DNA from: DAOUAT01 sp964551735
GTDB lineage: Bacteria > Chloroflexota > Anaerolineae > CG2-30-64-16
DNA: 64,000 nt
Assembly (NCBI GenBank): GCA_964551735.1
Contig: CAZKEF010000016.1
Coordinates: forward strand, 61,651-125,650
Direction: 5' to 3'
Positions 28,544 to 36,735 of this stretch are shown piece by piece. Within the stretch, counting starts at the first letter, position 1. Every line of letters starts with the position of its first letter. The notes beneath the pieces were generated by a model. That model did not search any database. It was not told the DNA's origin and saw only the letters and a program-made list of their open reading frames with translations. The position numbers and the translations under genes are program-made.

Positions 28544-30589
28544 TCAACCGGACGCGGATCGCCGCGCGGGGCTCGGCCGGCCCGCGGCGACGAAGGTCAG
28601 CTCCGAGCCCAGATAGATCGCCTGGTTCAGCGAGCCTTTGACCGGCGCGGTTTGATCCACGCGCGTCACCCGCACCTCCACCTGTTCGGCGCCGGCCTGG
28701 CGTGCCAGCGCCTCGACGCGGCCGGGCATCACCTCGCCGGCATGCGCGGCCGCCTGGCGCAAGCCCGAGAAATCGTGTACACCATCGGGCAGGTGCAGGC
28801 GGACGTGGCCATCCTCGTCTAACGGGGTGATGAATGCCTGAAGGCGCTGCACGATGCTGCCTGAGACCGCACCCACCGCGTTGGCCACCTCAGCGTAGGG
28901 TGGGATGACCAACTCGGTGTGCAGATGCTCGGCCACCTGCGGCAGATAGGCCGTCACCGGCGCGCCGATGGCCACCAGAGGGCGGCGCAGGGTCAACATA
29001 CACCCCAGATCGGACGCGTCAGCTTGCTGCATTTCGCGGCCATCCAATGCGCAGTGCAGCAGCGCGGCCGCGGTCGGCTCGCCGGCCCAGTCCGGCCGCG
29101 CCCCCGCATCCTCCAGCACCTTAGTGATCAGCTCCGTGGCCACGCGCTGTGCGAAGCGTTCCACCACCAGCTCGCAAAACGCCGTGACCTCCAGCCCGGC
29201 GCGGCGCGCGAGCAGGGCAGCAGCCAGCCGCGCAGCCTCGACATCCCACGCAGGGAAGCGCCCCAGCACGTGCAGCGCGTCGCTGGGCGTGAAACCCGCG
29301 CGGCGCACCAGCCCGCGCGCTTCCAGGTCGGCCAGCCGGCGCCGCGCCAGCCCACCGACCCGTGAGCGCTCCAGCAACTGCGCCAACGAACGCGGACCAC
29401 CGGCCAGACGATCCAGCAGCTCCTGCTCGACCTCCCTCAGCGTGCCCCGTGCTGGCCGCCCCAACACCATGAACTCAGCTAGGCCATCGTCGGCGCGTTC
29501 GGCAGCCCGCTCAGCCTGGCGGTGAAGCTCAGCGACGACCGCCGGATGCCCGTGAGCCATCAATGCCACAGGCACAGCGCGGCGCGGCCCGATCAGCAGT
29601 CGGCCCTCGCCATCGAAGCGGACGTGGCTGTCACCACCCAGGCCGGTGGTGTACACGTCCACCGCTTCCACCATGGTGCGCCAGCCCGCGACGCGCGCAC
29701 CCTGAGCGTTCAGCCGAGGCCACCCATCGCGCAGCGCGGCGATATCGGTGGTGGTGCCGCCCACATCCACGGTCCAGGCATCACGGCGGCCGGCCAAGTG
29801 CCACGCGCCCACCGCGCTCGCGGCCGGGCCCGACAGGATCGTCTCAACCGGCCGGTTCAGCGCCCACTCGGCGCGCACCAACGAACCATCCCCCTTAACC
29901 ACCATGAGCGGCGCAGCGATCCCCAGCTCAGCCAGCGTGGCCCGCACCGAGGCAATAAGCTCGGTCAGCGGCGCGATCAGGTGCGCGTTCAGCGCCACCG
30001 TGGTCGCGCGGCGCACCGCGTTAAACTGGCTGGTCAGCTCGTGGCCGCAGGTGACAGGGAGGCCGGTCAGATCCGCCACCATCGCCTTCACCCGCAGCTC
30101 GTGGGCCGGGTTGCGCACGCTGAAATAGCCGGAGATGGCGAACGCTTCCACGGCCTCCCGCCGGGCCAGGATCGCCGCACGGGCTGCGTCCTCGTCCAGC
30201 GCCGCGGCCTCGTTTCCCACTGCATCATGGCCGCCGGCGATATAAACGATGTCATCGGTCGCCAGCTCGCGCTCAAAATCGTACGCGGCCATCAGCTCGC
30301 GGTCGTACCCGATCAGCAGCAGGCAAACCGCGCCGCGCTGGCCCTCGGCCAAGGTGTTGGTGGCCAGCGTGGTGGAAAGTGCGACCAGGATCACATCCGC
30401 GGCCGCGCCGGGCGCGCCCAGCTCGGCCGCGGCCGCGAAGACCGCTCGAATTGCGCCGGCGATGCCGAGCCCCAGGTCGTGCCGGGTCGTCAGCGCCTTT
30501 GCGCCGGCCACCACCCGACCGCTGACATGGTCCACCAGCACGGCATCGGTGTACGTGCCGCCGGTATCTATGCCCAATGAGAGCGCCAT
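28544..30589 (-). CDS. Hydantoinase/oxoprolinase-family (HyuA-like) ATP-dependent amidohydrolase
   Basis: The protein has 681 residues. The N-terminal ATPase-like domain starts LGIDTGGTYTDAVLVD, has LATNTLAEGQRG, and at about residues 273-283 reads VDVGGTTTDIA, all typical of HyuA/OXP1. The family hydrolyses cyclic amides such as hydantoins or 5-oxoproline with ATP, usually with a HyuB partner. No hyuB is visible here. Residues about 380-460 form a helix-rich stretch reading LLDRLAGGPRSLAQLLER then LADLEARGLVRRAGF, which resembles a winged-helix insertion. The last dozen residues are Arg/Ser/Pro-rich and unlike the family. The substrate is unknown. Confidence 0.8.
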   Translation of the reverse strand: MALSLGIDTGGTYTDAVLVDHVSGRVVAGAKALTTRHDLGLGIAGAIRAVFAAAAELGAPGAAADVILVALSTTLATNTLAEGQRGAVCLLLIGYDRELMAAYDFERELATDDIVYIAGGHDAVGNEAAALDEDAARAAILARREAVEAFAISGYFSVRNPAHELRVKAMVADLTGLPVTCGHELTSQFNAVRRATTVALNAHLIAPLTELIASVRATLAELGIAAPLMVVKGDGSLVRAEWALNRPVETILSGPAASAVGAWHLAGRRDAWTVDVGGTTTDIAALRDGWPRLNAQGARVAGWRTMVEAVDVYTTGLGGDSHVRFDGEGRLLIGPRRAVPVALMAHGHPAVVAELHRQAERAAERADDGLAEFMVLGRPARGTLREVEQELLDRLAGGPRSLAQLLERSRVGGLARRRLADLEARGLVRRAGFTPSDALHVLGRFPAWDVEAARLAAALLARRAGLEVTAFCELVVERFAQRVATELITKVLEDAGARPDWAGEPTAAALLHCALDGREMQQADASDLGCMLTLRRPLVAIGAPVTAYLPQVAEHLHTELVIPPYAEVANAVGAVSGSIVQRLQAFITPLDEDGHVRLHLPDGVHDFSGLRQAAAHAGEVMPGRVEALARQAGAEQVEVRVTRVDQTAPVKGSLNQAIYLGSELTFVAAGRPSPARRSASG

Positions 30590-30950
30590 TCGTTCCGCCT
30601 TTCCCTGACTCCACCCTGCTTCATGTCTTCCCGCACCCCCCTACGAGCAGCGATCGGCATTTGCATGTTTTAGCACATTGGGGTATGATCGTCCAAGTTG
30701 CACAACCCGGCATCCAGCGTGCTGTCCCGCCTACCAGCCTGAGTCCCGCAGCGAGACAGGCTCGCATGCTGAAGGCCATATTTCGGTTGCCCCCTCCTGC
30801 ATGTCCCAACAGCCTGGCGGAGCAACTGAGACACCGTGCTCATCCCACTACACAAGGAGGTGTTCATCCGCTATTTTCTACCCATCTGTGCCAGACCGCA
30901 AAATCTTCGGTAGATCCGTACCAGTCTCAGTTTCTAAAGGAGGAACTATC
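30590..30950 (+). other. Intergenic region with long leader of the decahaem cytochrome
   Basis: This 361-bp gap lies between divergent genes. The right-hand promoter at 30661-30689 leaves a leader of about 255 nt before the cytochrome ATG. A strong Shine-Dalgarno-like AAGGAGGTG near 30852 has no start codon at the right spacing. No known riboswitch was recognised and no convincing small gene is present. Confidence 0.45.
30661..30689 (+). promoter_or_regulatory. Promoter of the decahaem cytochrome gene
   Basis: TTGCAT (30661-30666) and TATGAT (30684-30689) are separated by 17 bp. Confidence 0.5.
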
Positions 30951-33206
30951 ATGAAGCACTGGACCAAACTGGGTGCGATGGCAGGGGTGCTGCTCTTGCT
31001 CTTCGGCGTCTTCGCCGTCGCTTACGCAGACCAGTCCGCTGCCCCAGCGGCCCAAAGCGCCACCCCCACCACGGCGGCAAAGGGCCCTGAAGTGCCATTC
31101 CTCAAGGAGTGGCAAGCGTCGCCGCACGCCGACGTCGAGTCAGCGGCATTTACCTATTGGGACAACTCAGAAGCCAAAACGGTCCCGGTGACTTGCGCCA
31201 AGTGCCACAGCACCACCGGCTATCAGGACTTCCTGGGCGCTGACGGCAGCGCCGCCGGCAAGGTAGATAAGGCCGCGGCCATCGGCACTACCGTCGAATG
31301 CGTGGCGTGCCACAACGCCACCACCGTCGCCAAGACCAGCGTCGTCTTCCCGTCGGGGATCGAGATCGCGGACCTGGGCGGTGAGGCGGTCTGTATGGAA
31401 TGCCACCAGGGCCGCCAATCTGCGATCAGCGTCAACAAGCTGATCAGCGACACCTTCAAGCTGACGGATAAGGACTTCGACGCCGTCGTCAAACCGATGG
31501 TGGCTGTTGTGGAAGGCAAGACCGTCACCACAACCTTCGGCTTCCTCAACATCCACTACTACGCGGCCGCGGCCACGCAATACGGCACCCTGGCCAAGGG
31601 TGGCTATGAGTACAAGGGCCTGAGCTACGACGGCAAGTTCGAGCACCCGGCGCCATACAACACCTGCACCGGCTGCCACAACTCCCACACGCTGGAGATG
31701 GATCTGAAGGCCTGCGCCACCTGCCACGAAGGTGTCACCAAGGCCGAGGACCTGGCCAAGATCCGCATGGCCGGCTCGCTGATGGACTACGATGGCGATG
31801 GCGATGCCAAGGAAGGCGTGGCTGCTGAGTTGACCGGCCTCAGGGAAAAACTGCTGACCGCCGTCACCGCTTACGCCAAGGAAGTCGCCAAGGCTGACAT
31901 CGTCTACAACAAGGATGCCCATCCGTACTGGTTCACCGACGCCAACGCCAACGGCAAGTTCGATGAGGGCGAGAAAGGGTACAGCACCTGGACCCCGCGC
32001 TTGCTGATGGCCGCGTACAACTACCAGGTCGCCAGCAAGGATCCGGGTGGATTCGCGCACAACGCGAAGTACGTCATCCAGTTGACGCACGATTCCATCG
32101 CCGACCTGAACACCAAGCTGGCGAAACCGGTGGATATCGAGAAGGCTGCGCGCAACGACGCCGGCCACTTCGATGGCACGGCCATGGCGTTCCGCGACTG
32201 GGATGAGTCGGGCATGGTGCCTGCTGGCTGCGCCAAGTGCCACTCGTCCACGGGCCTGCCCCAGTTCATCAAGATGGGCGGCACGGTCGCGGTCGCCGGC
32301 CAGAACGTGGTAACGACGGGTGTCGTCGGCGCGGAGCCGGCCAACGGCTTCGCCTGCACCACCTGCCACGATCCCGCGGCCGAGGATTTCGGCCTGTATG
32401 CGGTCGTCAACGTCCCGTTCCCCAGCGGCAAGAGCGTCACCTTCAGCACCGAGAAGGATGACAAGGGCAACCTGAAGCCGGTGGCCGCGAACCTGTGTCT
32501 GGAGTGCCACCAGGGCCGCCAGTCCACGGCCGCGCTGAATAACCGCATCGGCAAGAATGAAGACGACAAGGTGCCTGAGCGCAAGCTCAGCTTCGCCAAC
32601 GTGCACTACTTCGCCGCGGGCGCCTCGCTGTTCGGCAACGACGCGCAGGTAGCCTATCAGTACGCGGACAAGGAGTACGTGGGCCGCTTCATGCACGCAC
32701 CGGGCTTCGACACCTGCACCGGCTGCCATGCCACGCACGAGCTGGAGCTCAACTTCGACAAGTGCACCACCTGCCACGCCGGCGCCAAGACCGCAGGCGA
32801 CATCCGCTTCTCCCAGACCGATCTGGATGGGGATAAGGATGTGAAGGAAGGCGTGAAGGCGGAGATCGCCGCACTGGAGGAGAAGCTGTGGGCCGCGATG
32901 CAGGCGTATGCCAAGAAGGTCGCTGAAGCGCCCATCGTCTACGACCCATATGCGCATCCGTACTTCTTCGGCGACGCCAATGACAACGGCAAGAAGGATG
33001 CGGACGAGAAGGCCTACACCGAGTGGACCCCGCGCCTGCTGCGCGCCGCCTACAACTACCAGTACGTCCAGAAGGATCCCGGCATCTACGCACACAATCC
33101 GAAATATGCCGGCCAGATCCTGTTCGACAGCCTGGAGAGCCTGAACGGCGCCGGTGGCCTGAAGGTTGACATGACCGGCCTGGTCCGGCCCGAGGTCAAG
33201 AAGTAA
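30951..33206 (+). CDS. Secreted decahaem c-type cytochrome, tandem duplication
   Basis: The protein has 751 residues with a signal peptide ending near AYA (residues 24-26). There are ten CxxCH haem motifs: CAKCH 82, CVACH 117, CMECH 148, CTGCH 239, CATCH 255, then CAKCH 427, CTTCH 469, and CLECH, CTGCH, CTTCH. The second half repeats the first with the same order and flanks (ECHQGRQS, then a TCTGCH segment, then TPRLL.AAYNYQ). Each half also has two acidic loops, DYDGDGDAKEG and DANANGKFDEGE and their counterparts, which resemble EF-hand or dockerin calcium sites. A role in extracellular or cell-surface electron transfer is likely. The ATG at 30951 has AAGGAGGAAC upstream; a terminator follows the gene. 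Confidence 0.9.
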   Translation: MKHWTKLGAMAGVLLLLFGVFAVAYADQSAAPAAQSATPTTAAKGPEVPFLKEWQASPHADVESAAFTYWDNSEAKTVPVTCAKCHSTTGYQDFLGADGSAAGKVDKAAAIGTTVECVACHNATTVAKTSVVFPSGIEIADLGGEAVCMECHQGRQSAISVNKLISDTFKLTDKDFDAVVKPMVAVVEGKTVTTTFGFLNIHYYAAAATQYGTLAKGGYEYKGLSYDGKFEHPAPYNTCTGCHNSHTLEMDLKACATCHEGVTKAEDLAKIRMAGSLMDYDGDGDAKEGVAAELTGLREKLLTAVTAYAKEVAKADIVYNKDAHPYWFTDANANGKFDEGEKGYSTWTPRLLMAAYNYQVASKDPGGFAHNAKYVIQLTHDSIADLNTKLAKPVDIEKAARNDAGHFDGTAMAFRDWDESGMVPAGCAKCHSSTGLPQFIKMGGTVAVAGQNVVTTGVVGAEPANGFACTTCHDPAAEDFGLYAVVNVPFPSGKSVTFSTEKDDKGNLKPVAANLCLECHQGRQSTAALNNRIGKNEDDKVPERKLSFANVHYFAAGASLFGNDAQVAYQYADKEYVGRFMHAPGFDTCTGCHATHELELNFDKCTTCHAGAKTAGDIRFSQTDLDGDKDVKEGVKAEIAALEEKLWAAMQAYAKKVAEAPIVYDPYAHPYFFGDANDNGKKDADEKAYTEWTPRLLRAAYNYQYVQKDPGIYAHNPKYAGQILFDSLESLNGAGGLKVDMTGLVRPEVKK

Positions 33207-33231
33207 CGGTAACACCCGCGTCTAATCATCC

Positions 33232-33293
33232 GGAATAGAGGCTTTAGCCGGTTGAGTCTGTAATCCAGCAAGACCGGCTGAAGTCTCGAATCC
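33232..33293. repeat. Palindromic repeat family A, copy 4
   Basis: The arms are GGAATAGAGGCTTTAGCCGG and the ACCGGCTGAAGTCTCGAATCC-type right half. It sits between the cytochrome gene and its terminator. Confidence 0.75.
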
Positions 33294-33313
33294 GGTATCA
33301 TGCACCAACAATG

Positions 33314-33354
33314 AACCAGGTTTCTACTGCAAACGGAAACCTGGTTTGTTTTTG
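33314..33354 (+). terminator. Rho-independent terminator after the decahaem cytochrome
   Basis: An 11-bp stem (AACCAGGTTTC at 33314-33324 with 33336-33346) is followed by TGTTTTT. Confidence 0.8.
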
Positions 33355-33375
33355 GTGGGATTGGTTTGGCTTGCT

Positions 33376-33403
33376 TTGATGCGCTTCACCCATATGTTAT
33401 AAT
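33376..33403 (+). promoter_or_regulatory. Promoter of the DUF5678/retropepsin pair
   Basis: A perfect TATAAT (33398-33403) lies 16 bp after TTGATG (33376-33381). It is just after a terminator and 44 bp before the GTG start. Confidence 0.55.
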
Positions 33404-33447
33404 GCATACCGAGCGGCAGAAAACCAAGATCGCTAAGGAGAAGAGCC

Positions 33448-33849
33448 GTGCTGCAAGATCGTAAAACCCTTATTGAACAAGTACGCCGTCTCGCCATGCC
33501 GTTGAGCAGCAGCGAGCGCCTGGCTCTCATCCGCGCCATTGCATCGCTTGGCCCTACCGAACCCGGAAGAAGCGCAGACGCCTCTAGCGGCGGCGGTGTA
33601 TTGGCTGCCGAACAAGAAGCGTGGTTCGCTCGTCCGCATGCCGAACGCAATCGGTATGCCGGAGAGTATGTCGCGGTACACGAAGGGAAAGTGGTAGATC
33701 ACGATCCAAACCAGCGAGCGATCTACCTGCGGGCGCGCAGCTATTACGGCAATCAGCCGGTGCTAATCGTCAAAGCCGATTGGGATATGGAACCCGAGTT
33801 CACGATACGCAGTCCGCAACTGGAGCCCGGACATACCGTTCAGCTATGA
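33448..33849 (+). CDS. DUF5678-like small protein
   Basis: This 133-residue protein starts at GTG with AAGGAG 7 nt upstream. The C-terminal 70 residues (EQEAWFARPHAERNRYAGEYVAV, then VVDHDPN) resemble the DUF5678 domain. The N-terminal part is helical and contains SSSERLALIRAIASL, seen in small proteins that precede this domain. The function of the domain is unknown. The retropepsin-like gene follows closely and may overlap, which suggests that the two work together. Confidence 0.6.
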   Translation: MLQDRKTLIEQVRRLAMPLSSSERLALIRAIASLGPTEPGRSADASSGGGVLAAEQEAWFARPHAERNRYAGEYVAVHEGKVVDHDPNQRAIYLRARSYYGNQPVLIVKADWDMEPEFTIRSPQLEPGHTVQL

Positions 33850-33883
33850 TCGGGCTTTTACGCCTCCGTTCCCGCGGCTGCCA

Positions 33884-34231
33884 GTGGTTGTTACCCAATT
33901 GGAAGGCGACGCGCGTGCTCCCGCTTTGTTAGGCCTGGTGGACACTGGCGCCGACATAACCCTCATACCTGCCGGGCCACTTCGAGCAATCGGGGCCATC
34001 GAGATTTATCGGGCACGACTTCGAAATCACTGGGGCGAAGGACGAACAGTTGGCGTATATCTGGTTGATTTGCAGGTCGCTGGCTATGACCTTCCTGGCA
34101 TCGAAGTCATCGCAGATGACATATCAGAGGACGCGTTACTCGGCCGGAACGTCTTGAACCGCTTCATCCTGCTGTTGGATGGTCCGGCCGGAAAGACCGA
34201 TGTCTTGTCAAAGCGTACAGCGCGACTGTAA
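33884..34231 (+). CDS. Retropepsin-like aspartic protease, small
   Basis: The protein has about 115 residues from GTG. The catalytic motif LVDTGADITLIP near residue 20 is the DTGA active site of clan AA proteases, and DALLGRNVLNRFILLLDGP is the typical second hydrophobic-Gly motif. One monomer is half of a pepsin, so it should act as a homodimer. The similarity seems to continue upstream of the GTG (SYDRAFTPPFPRLPV), into the end of the DUF5678 gene, with no ordinary start codon there. The true start is therefore uncertain. It is coupled with the preceding gene and ends 33 bp before the metal ATPase. Confidence 0.7.
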   Translation: MVVTQLEGDARAPALLGLVDTGADITLIPAGPLRAIGAIEIYRARLRNHWGEGRTVGVYLVDLQVAGYDLPGIEVIADDISEDALLGRNVLNRFILLLDGPAGKTDVLSKRTARL

Positions 34232-34264
34232 CGACAGCTTCACCGCCCAGCCTCGCTTCATCTT

Positions 34265-36442
34265 ATGACTCAGCCCCACAACCTCGAACTCCCCATCGCC
34301 GGCATGGACTGCGCCGAGTGCACACAGCACGTGCGCCATGCGCTGGCGGCGCTGCCCGGCGTGAGCGAGGTCGAGGTGTTCCTGGCCGCCGAGAAGGCGA
34401 CCCTCCGCATTGACCCGGCCCAACTCAACCTGGACGCGATCCGCCAGGCCGTCAAAGACGCGGGCTACAGCGTGCCCACGCCGCAACCTGACGGGTCTCC
34501 GAAGCCCCATCAGGTTGCGGATATCTCGCGCCAGGTCAGCCTGTTGCTGGCGGTCCTCTTCGGCACGGTCCTGTTCATCGTGGTGGTTGGCGAATGGCTG
34601 GGCCTGTTCGAGGCGCTCACCGAGCGCGTGCCGTGGCCGGTCGGTCTGACGATCGTGCTGCTGGGCGGCTGGCCCGTGTTTCTGAACGTGATCCGTGCGA
34701 CGTTGCGCCGGCAGATCATCTCGCACACGCTGATGACCCTGGGCGTGATCGCCGCGCTGGCCGTGGGCCAGTGGGCCACGGCCGCGGTGGTGGTGTTCTT
34801 CATGCGCGTGGGCGACGCCGTAGAGAAGTTCACCGCCGAGCGCTCACGCCGCGCGCTGAAAGACCTGGCCGCGCTGGCGCCCCAGACCGCGCGCGTCGAG
34901 CGGGACGGCCAGGAAGTCGAGATCCCCGCGGCCGACCTGCGCCCCGATGAGATCGCCATCGTCCGTCCCGGCGAGCAGATCCCGGCCGACGGCGAGGTGA
35001 TCGCCGGCCGCGCCACGGTAAACCAGGCGGCGATCACCGGTGAGCCGCTGCCCGCCGATGTGGGGCCGGGCAGCCGCGTCTACGCTGCCACCATCGCTCA
35101 GCTGGGGGGCCTGCGCGTGCGCGTCGAGCGGGCCGGCGCGGACAGCACCTTCGGCCGCGTGGTCAAGCTGGTGGCTGAGGCCGAGGCCAACCGAGGGCCG
35201 GTGCAGCGCGTGGCCGACCAGTTCTCCGGCTACTACCTGCCCGTCGTCCTGGGGATCGCGGTGCTAACCTTCCTGCTGCGCCGCGATCCGCTGGCTACGG
35301 CCGCGGTGCTGGTGGTGGCGTGCTCCTGCTCCTTCGCGCTGGCCACCCCCATCGCCATGCTGGCCTCCATCGGCGCTGCGGCCAAACGCGGGCTGCTGAT
35401 CAAAGGCGGCCGCGTCCTCGAAACCCTGGCCCGCGCCGATGTGTTGCTGATTGATAAGACGGGGACGGTGACGGTGGGGCGACCGGAAATTGTTGATGTG
35501 TGGGCCGATGAAAGTGCGGGAGTATGGGGGTATGGGCGTGTGAGAGTGGTGCCACTCTCACACGCCCATACCCCCACACTGTCACGCGATAAGGTGCTCT
35601 ACCTGGCTGCGTCGGCCGAGCGCTACTCCGAGCATCCGCTGGCCGAAGCGGTGCGGGTGGCGGCGCGTGAACGCGGGATCGCGCTGGCCGAGCCAGAAGA
35701 TTTCCGGGCCGAGCCGGGGCTGGGCGTTTCAGCAGTGGTGGATGGCGTGCGCGTGGCGGTGGGGAATCTTGACTGGATTCGAGGCTTCAGCCGGTCTGAC
35801 GCGCAGGGCGAGCAACCGGCTAAAGCCTTGAATCCGGAGTTGTGGGAGGGGGCGACCCTGCTCTACGTCTCGGCCGACGGCCAACTGGTTGGCGCGCTGG
35901 CCGCGGCCGACGCGCTGCGCCCCGAGGTCCCGGCCGCGCTGGCCCAGGCGCGGGCGCTGGGCATCCGCCACGTCGAGCTGCTGACCGGCGACAACGACCG
36001 GGCCGCCTCTGCCCTGGCCGCGCAGCTCGGCATCCCTTACCGCGCCGGCCTGCTGCCCGAGGACAAGATCCGCATCGTGCGCGAGTATCAGGCGCAGGGC
36101 CGCACCGTCATCATGGTCGGCGACGGCGTGAACGACGCCGCGGCGCTGGCCCAGGCCGATGTGGGGGTTGCCATGGCCGCGGCCGGGTCGGACATTGCCA
36201 TCAAGGCCGCGCACGCCGCGCTGCTGCGGGATGATTGGACGCTGATCCCGGCGCTGCTGCGCATCGCCCGGCGCACCCTGGGCATCGTCAAGATGAACCT
36301 GGGCTTCACCGCGCTTTACAACGCCGCCGGCCTGACCCTGGCCGCGCTGGGCATCCTGCCACCCATCCTGGCCGCCGCCGCGCAATCGTTGCCCGATTTG
36401 GGCATCTTGGGGAATTCAGCGCGGCTGCTCCGGCAGAAATAG
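34265..36442 (+). CDS. Heavy-metal transporting P1B-type ATPase
   Basis: The protein has 725 residues. The N-terminal metal-binding domain has GMDCAECT (residues about 13-20). Other P-type motifs are TGEPLP in the actuator domain, DKTGTVT phosphorylation site, SEHPLAEAV of the nucleotide domain, and MVGDGVNDAAAL. The membrane metal site reads ACSCSFALATP near residue 353, so the usual Cys-Pro-Cys is Cys-Ser-Cys. The central proline is missing, which makes the transported ion uncertain. Two palindromic repeats lie inside the gene (35521-35580 and 35775-35835), both in frame and both in variable loops of the nucleotide-binding domain. The gene may be co-transcribed with the retropepsin pair. 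Confidence 0.9.
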   Translation: MTQPHNLELPIAGMDCAECTQHVRHALAALPGVSEVEVFLAAEKATLRIDPAQLNLDAIRQAVKDAGYSVPTPQPDGSPKPHQVADISRQVSLLLAVLFGTVLFIVVVGEWLGLFEALTERVPWPVGLTIVLLGGWPVFLNVIRATLRRQIISHTLMTLGVIAALAVGQWATAAVVVFFMRVGDAVEKFTAERSRRALKDLAALAPQTARVERDGQEVEIPAADLRPDEIAIVRPGEQIPADGEVIAGRATVNQAAITGEPLPADVGPGSRVYAATIAQLGGLRVRVERAGADSTFGRVVKLVAEAEANRGPVQRVADQFSGYYLPVVLGIAVLTFLLRRDPLATAAVLVVACSCSFALATPIAMLASIGAAAKRGLLIKGGRVLETLARADVLLIDKTGTVTVGRPEIVDVWADESAGVWGYGRVRVVPLSHAHTPTLSRDKVLYLAASAERYSEHPLAEAVRVAARERGIALAEPEDFRAEPGLGVSAVVDGVRVAVGNLDWIRGFSRSDAQGEQPAKALNPELWEGATLLYVSADGQLVGALAAADALRPEVPAALAQARALGIRHVELLTGDNDRAASALAAQLGIPYRAGLLPEDKIRIVREYQAQGRTVIMVGDGVNDAAALAQADVGVAMAAAGSDIAIKAAHAALLRDDWTLIPALLRIARRTLGIVKMNLGFTALYNAAGLTLAALGILPPILAAAAQSLPDLGILGNSARLLRQK
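35521..35580. repeat. 60-bp near-perfect palindrome inside the metal ATPase gene
   Basis: A 25-bp perfect stem (35525-35549 with 35552-35576) has a 2-nt centre, and the arms extend to 30 bp with one further mismatch. It is translated as part of the protein (from GVWGYGRV to HAHTPTL) without breaking the frame. Confidence 0.9.
35775..35835. repeat. Palindromic repeat family A, copy 5, inside the metal ATPase gene
   Basis: The arms are GGATTCGAGGCTTCAGCCGG and the ACCGGCTAAAGCCTTGAATCC-type right half. It is translated from WIRGFSRS to KALNPE with no frame disruption. All other copies are intergenic. Confidence 0.85.
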
Positions 36443-36443
36443 G

Positions 36444-36489
36444 GCGTGGTGCGTGGTGCGTGGTGCGTGGTGCGTGGTGCGTGGTGCGT
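36444..36489. repeat. GCGTGGT tandem repeat
   Basis: Six perfect head-to-tail copies of the 7-bp unit plus a partial one begin two bases after the ATPase stop codon. Confidence 0.9.
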
Positions 36490-36512
36490 ACCGGATGAGC
36501 CGCCACCCGCCA

Positions 36513-36610
36513 TCTTTCCCTCAGTTCCTTCAAAGTTCCCTCGGTTCCGTCGAAGTTCCCTCAGTTCCGTCGTTTCCTTGTTTCCTTGTTTCCTTGTTTC
36601 CCTGTCTCCC
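36513..36610. repeat. Pyrimidine-rich short repeats
   Basis: Variants of CAGTTCC/AAGTTCC and three copies of TTTCCTTG-like units form a C/T-rich tract on the plus strand upstream of enolase. Related GGGAACT repeats occur near 45390-45430. Confidence 0.5.
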
Positions 36611-36642
36611 CCTCTCCCGTTTTTCCCCTTCCGTGATTTTTG

Positions 36643-36651
36643 TGGTAAACT
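36643..36651 (+). promoter_or_regulatory. Possible extended -10 promoter of enolase
   Basis: TGGTAAACT fits an extended -10 element; no clear -35 is seen. The first transcribed part includes an 11-bp hairpin (AGCCTCTACCG at 36676-36686 with 36695-36705) before the ribosome binding site. Confidence 0.35.
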
Positions 36652-36735
36652 CGGAACAGTTCCACGCAGGCTCATAGCCTCTACCGCTTGACGCCGGTAG
36701 AGGCTTCCATTTGTATCTCTTTCTGGAGGAAAGCT

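Noticed and set aside
30590..30950. c-di-GMP riboswitch in the long leader of the decahaem cytochrome
   Set aside because: Such riboswitches control some multihaem cytochromes, but the expected conserved core was not found in this leader.
31167..33215. 682-codon minus-strand open frame opposite the decahaem cytochrome
   Set aside because: It mirrors the haem protein codons and shows no family motif, signal or ribosome binding site.
36444..36489. Possible CRISPR-like array
   Set aside because: It is a simple head-to-tail 7-bp repeat with no spacers and no cas genes.
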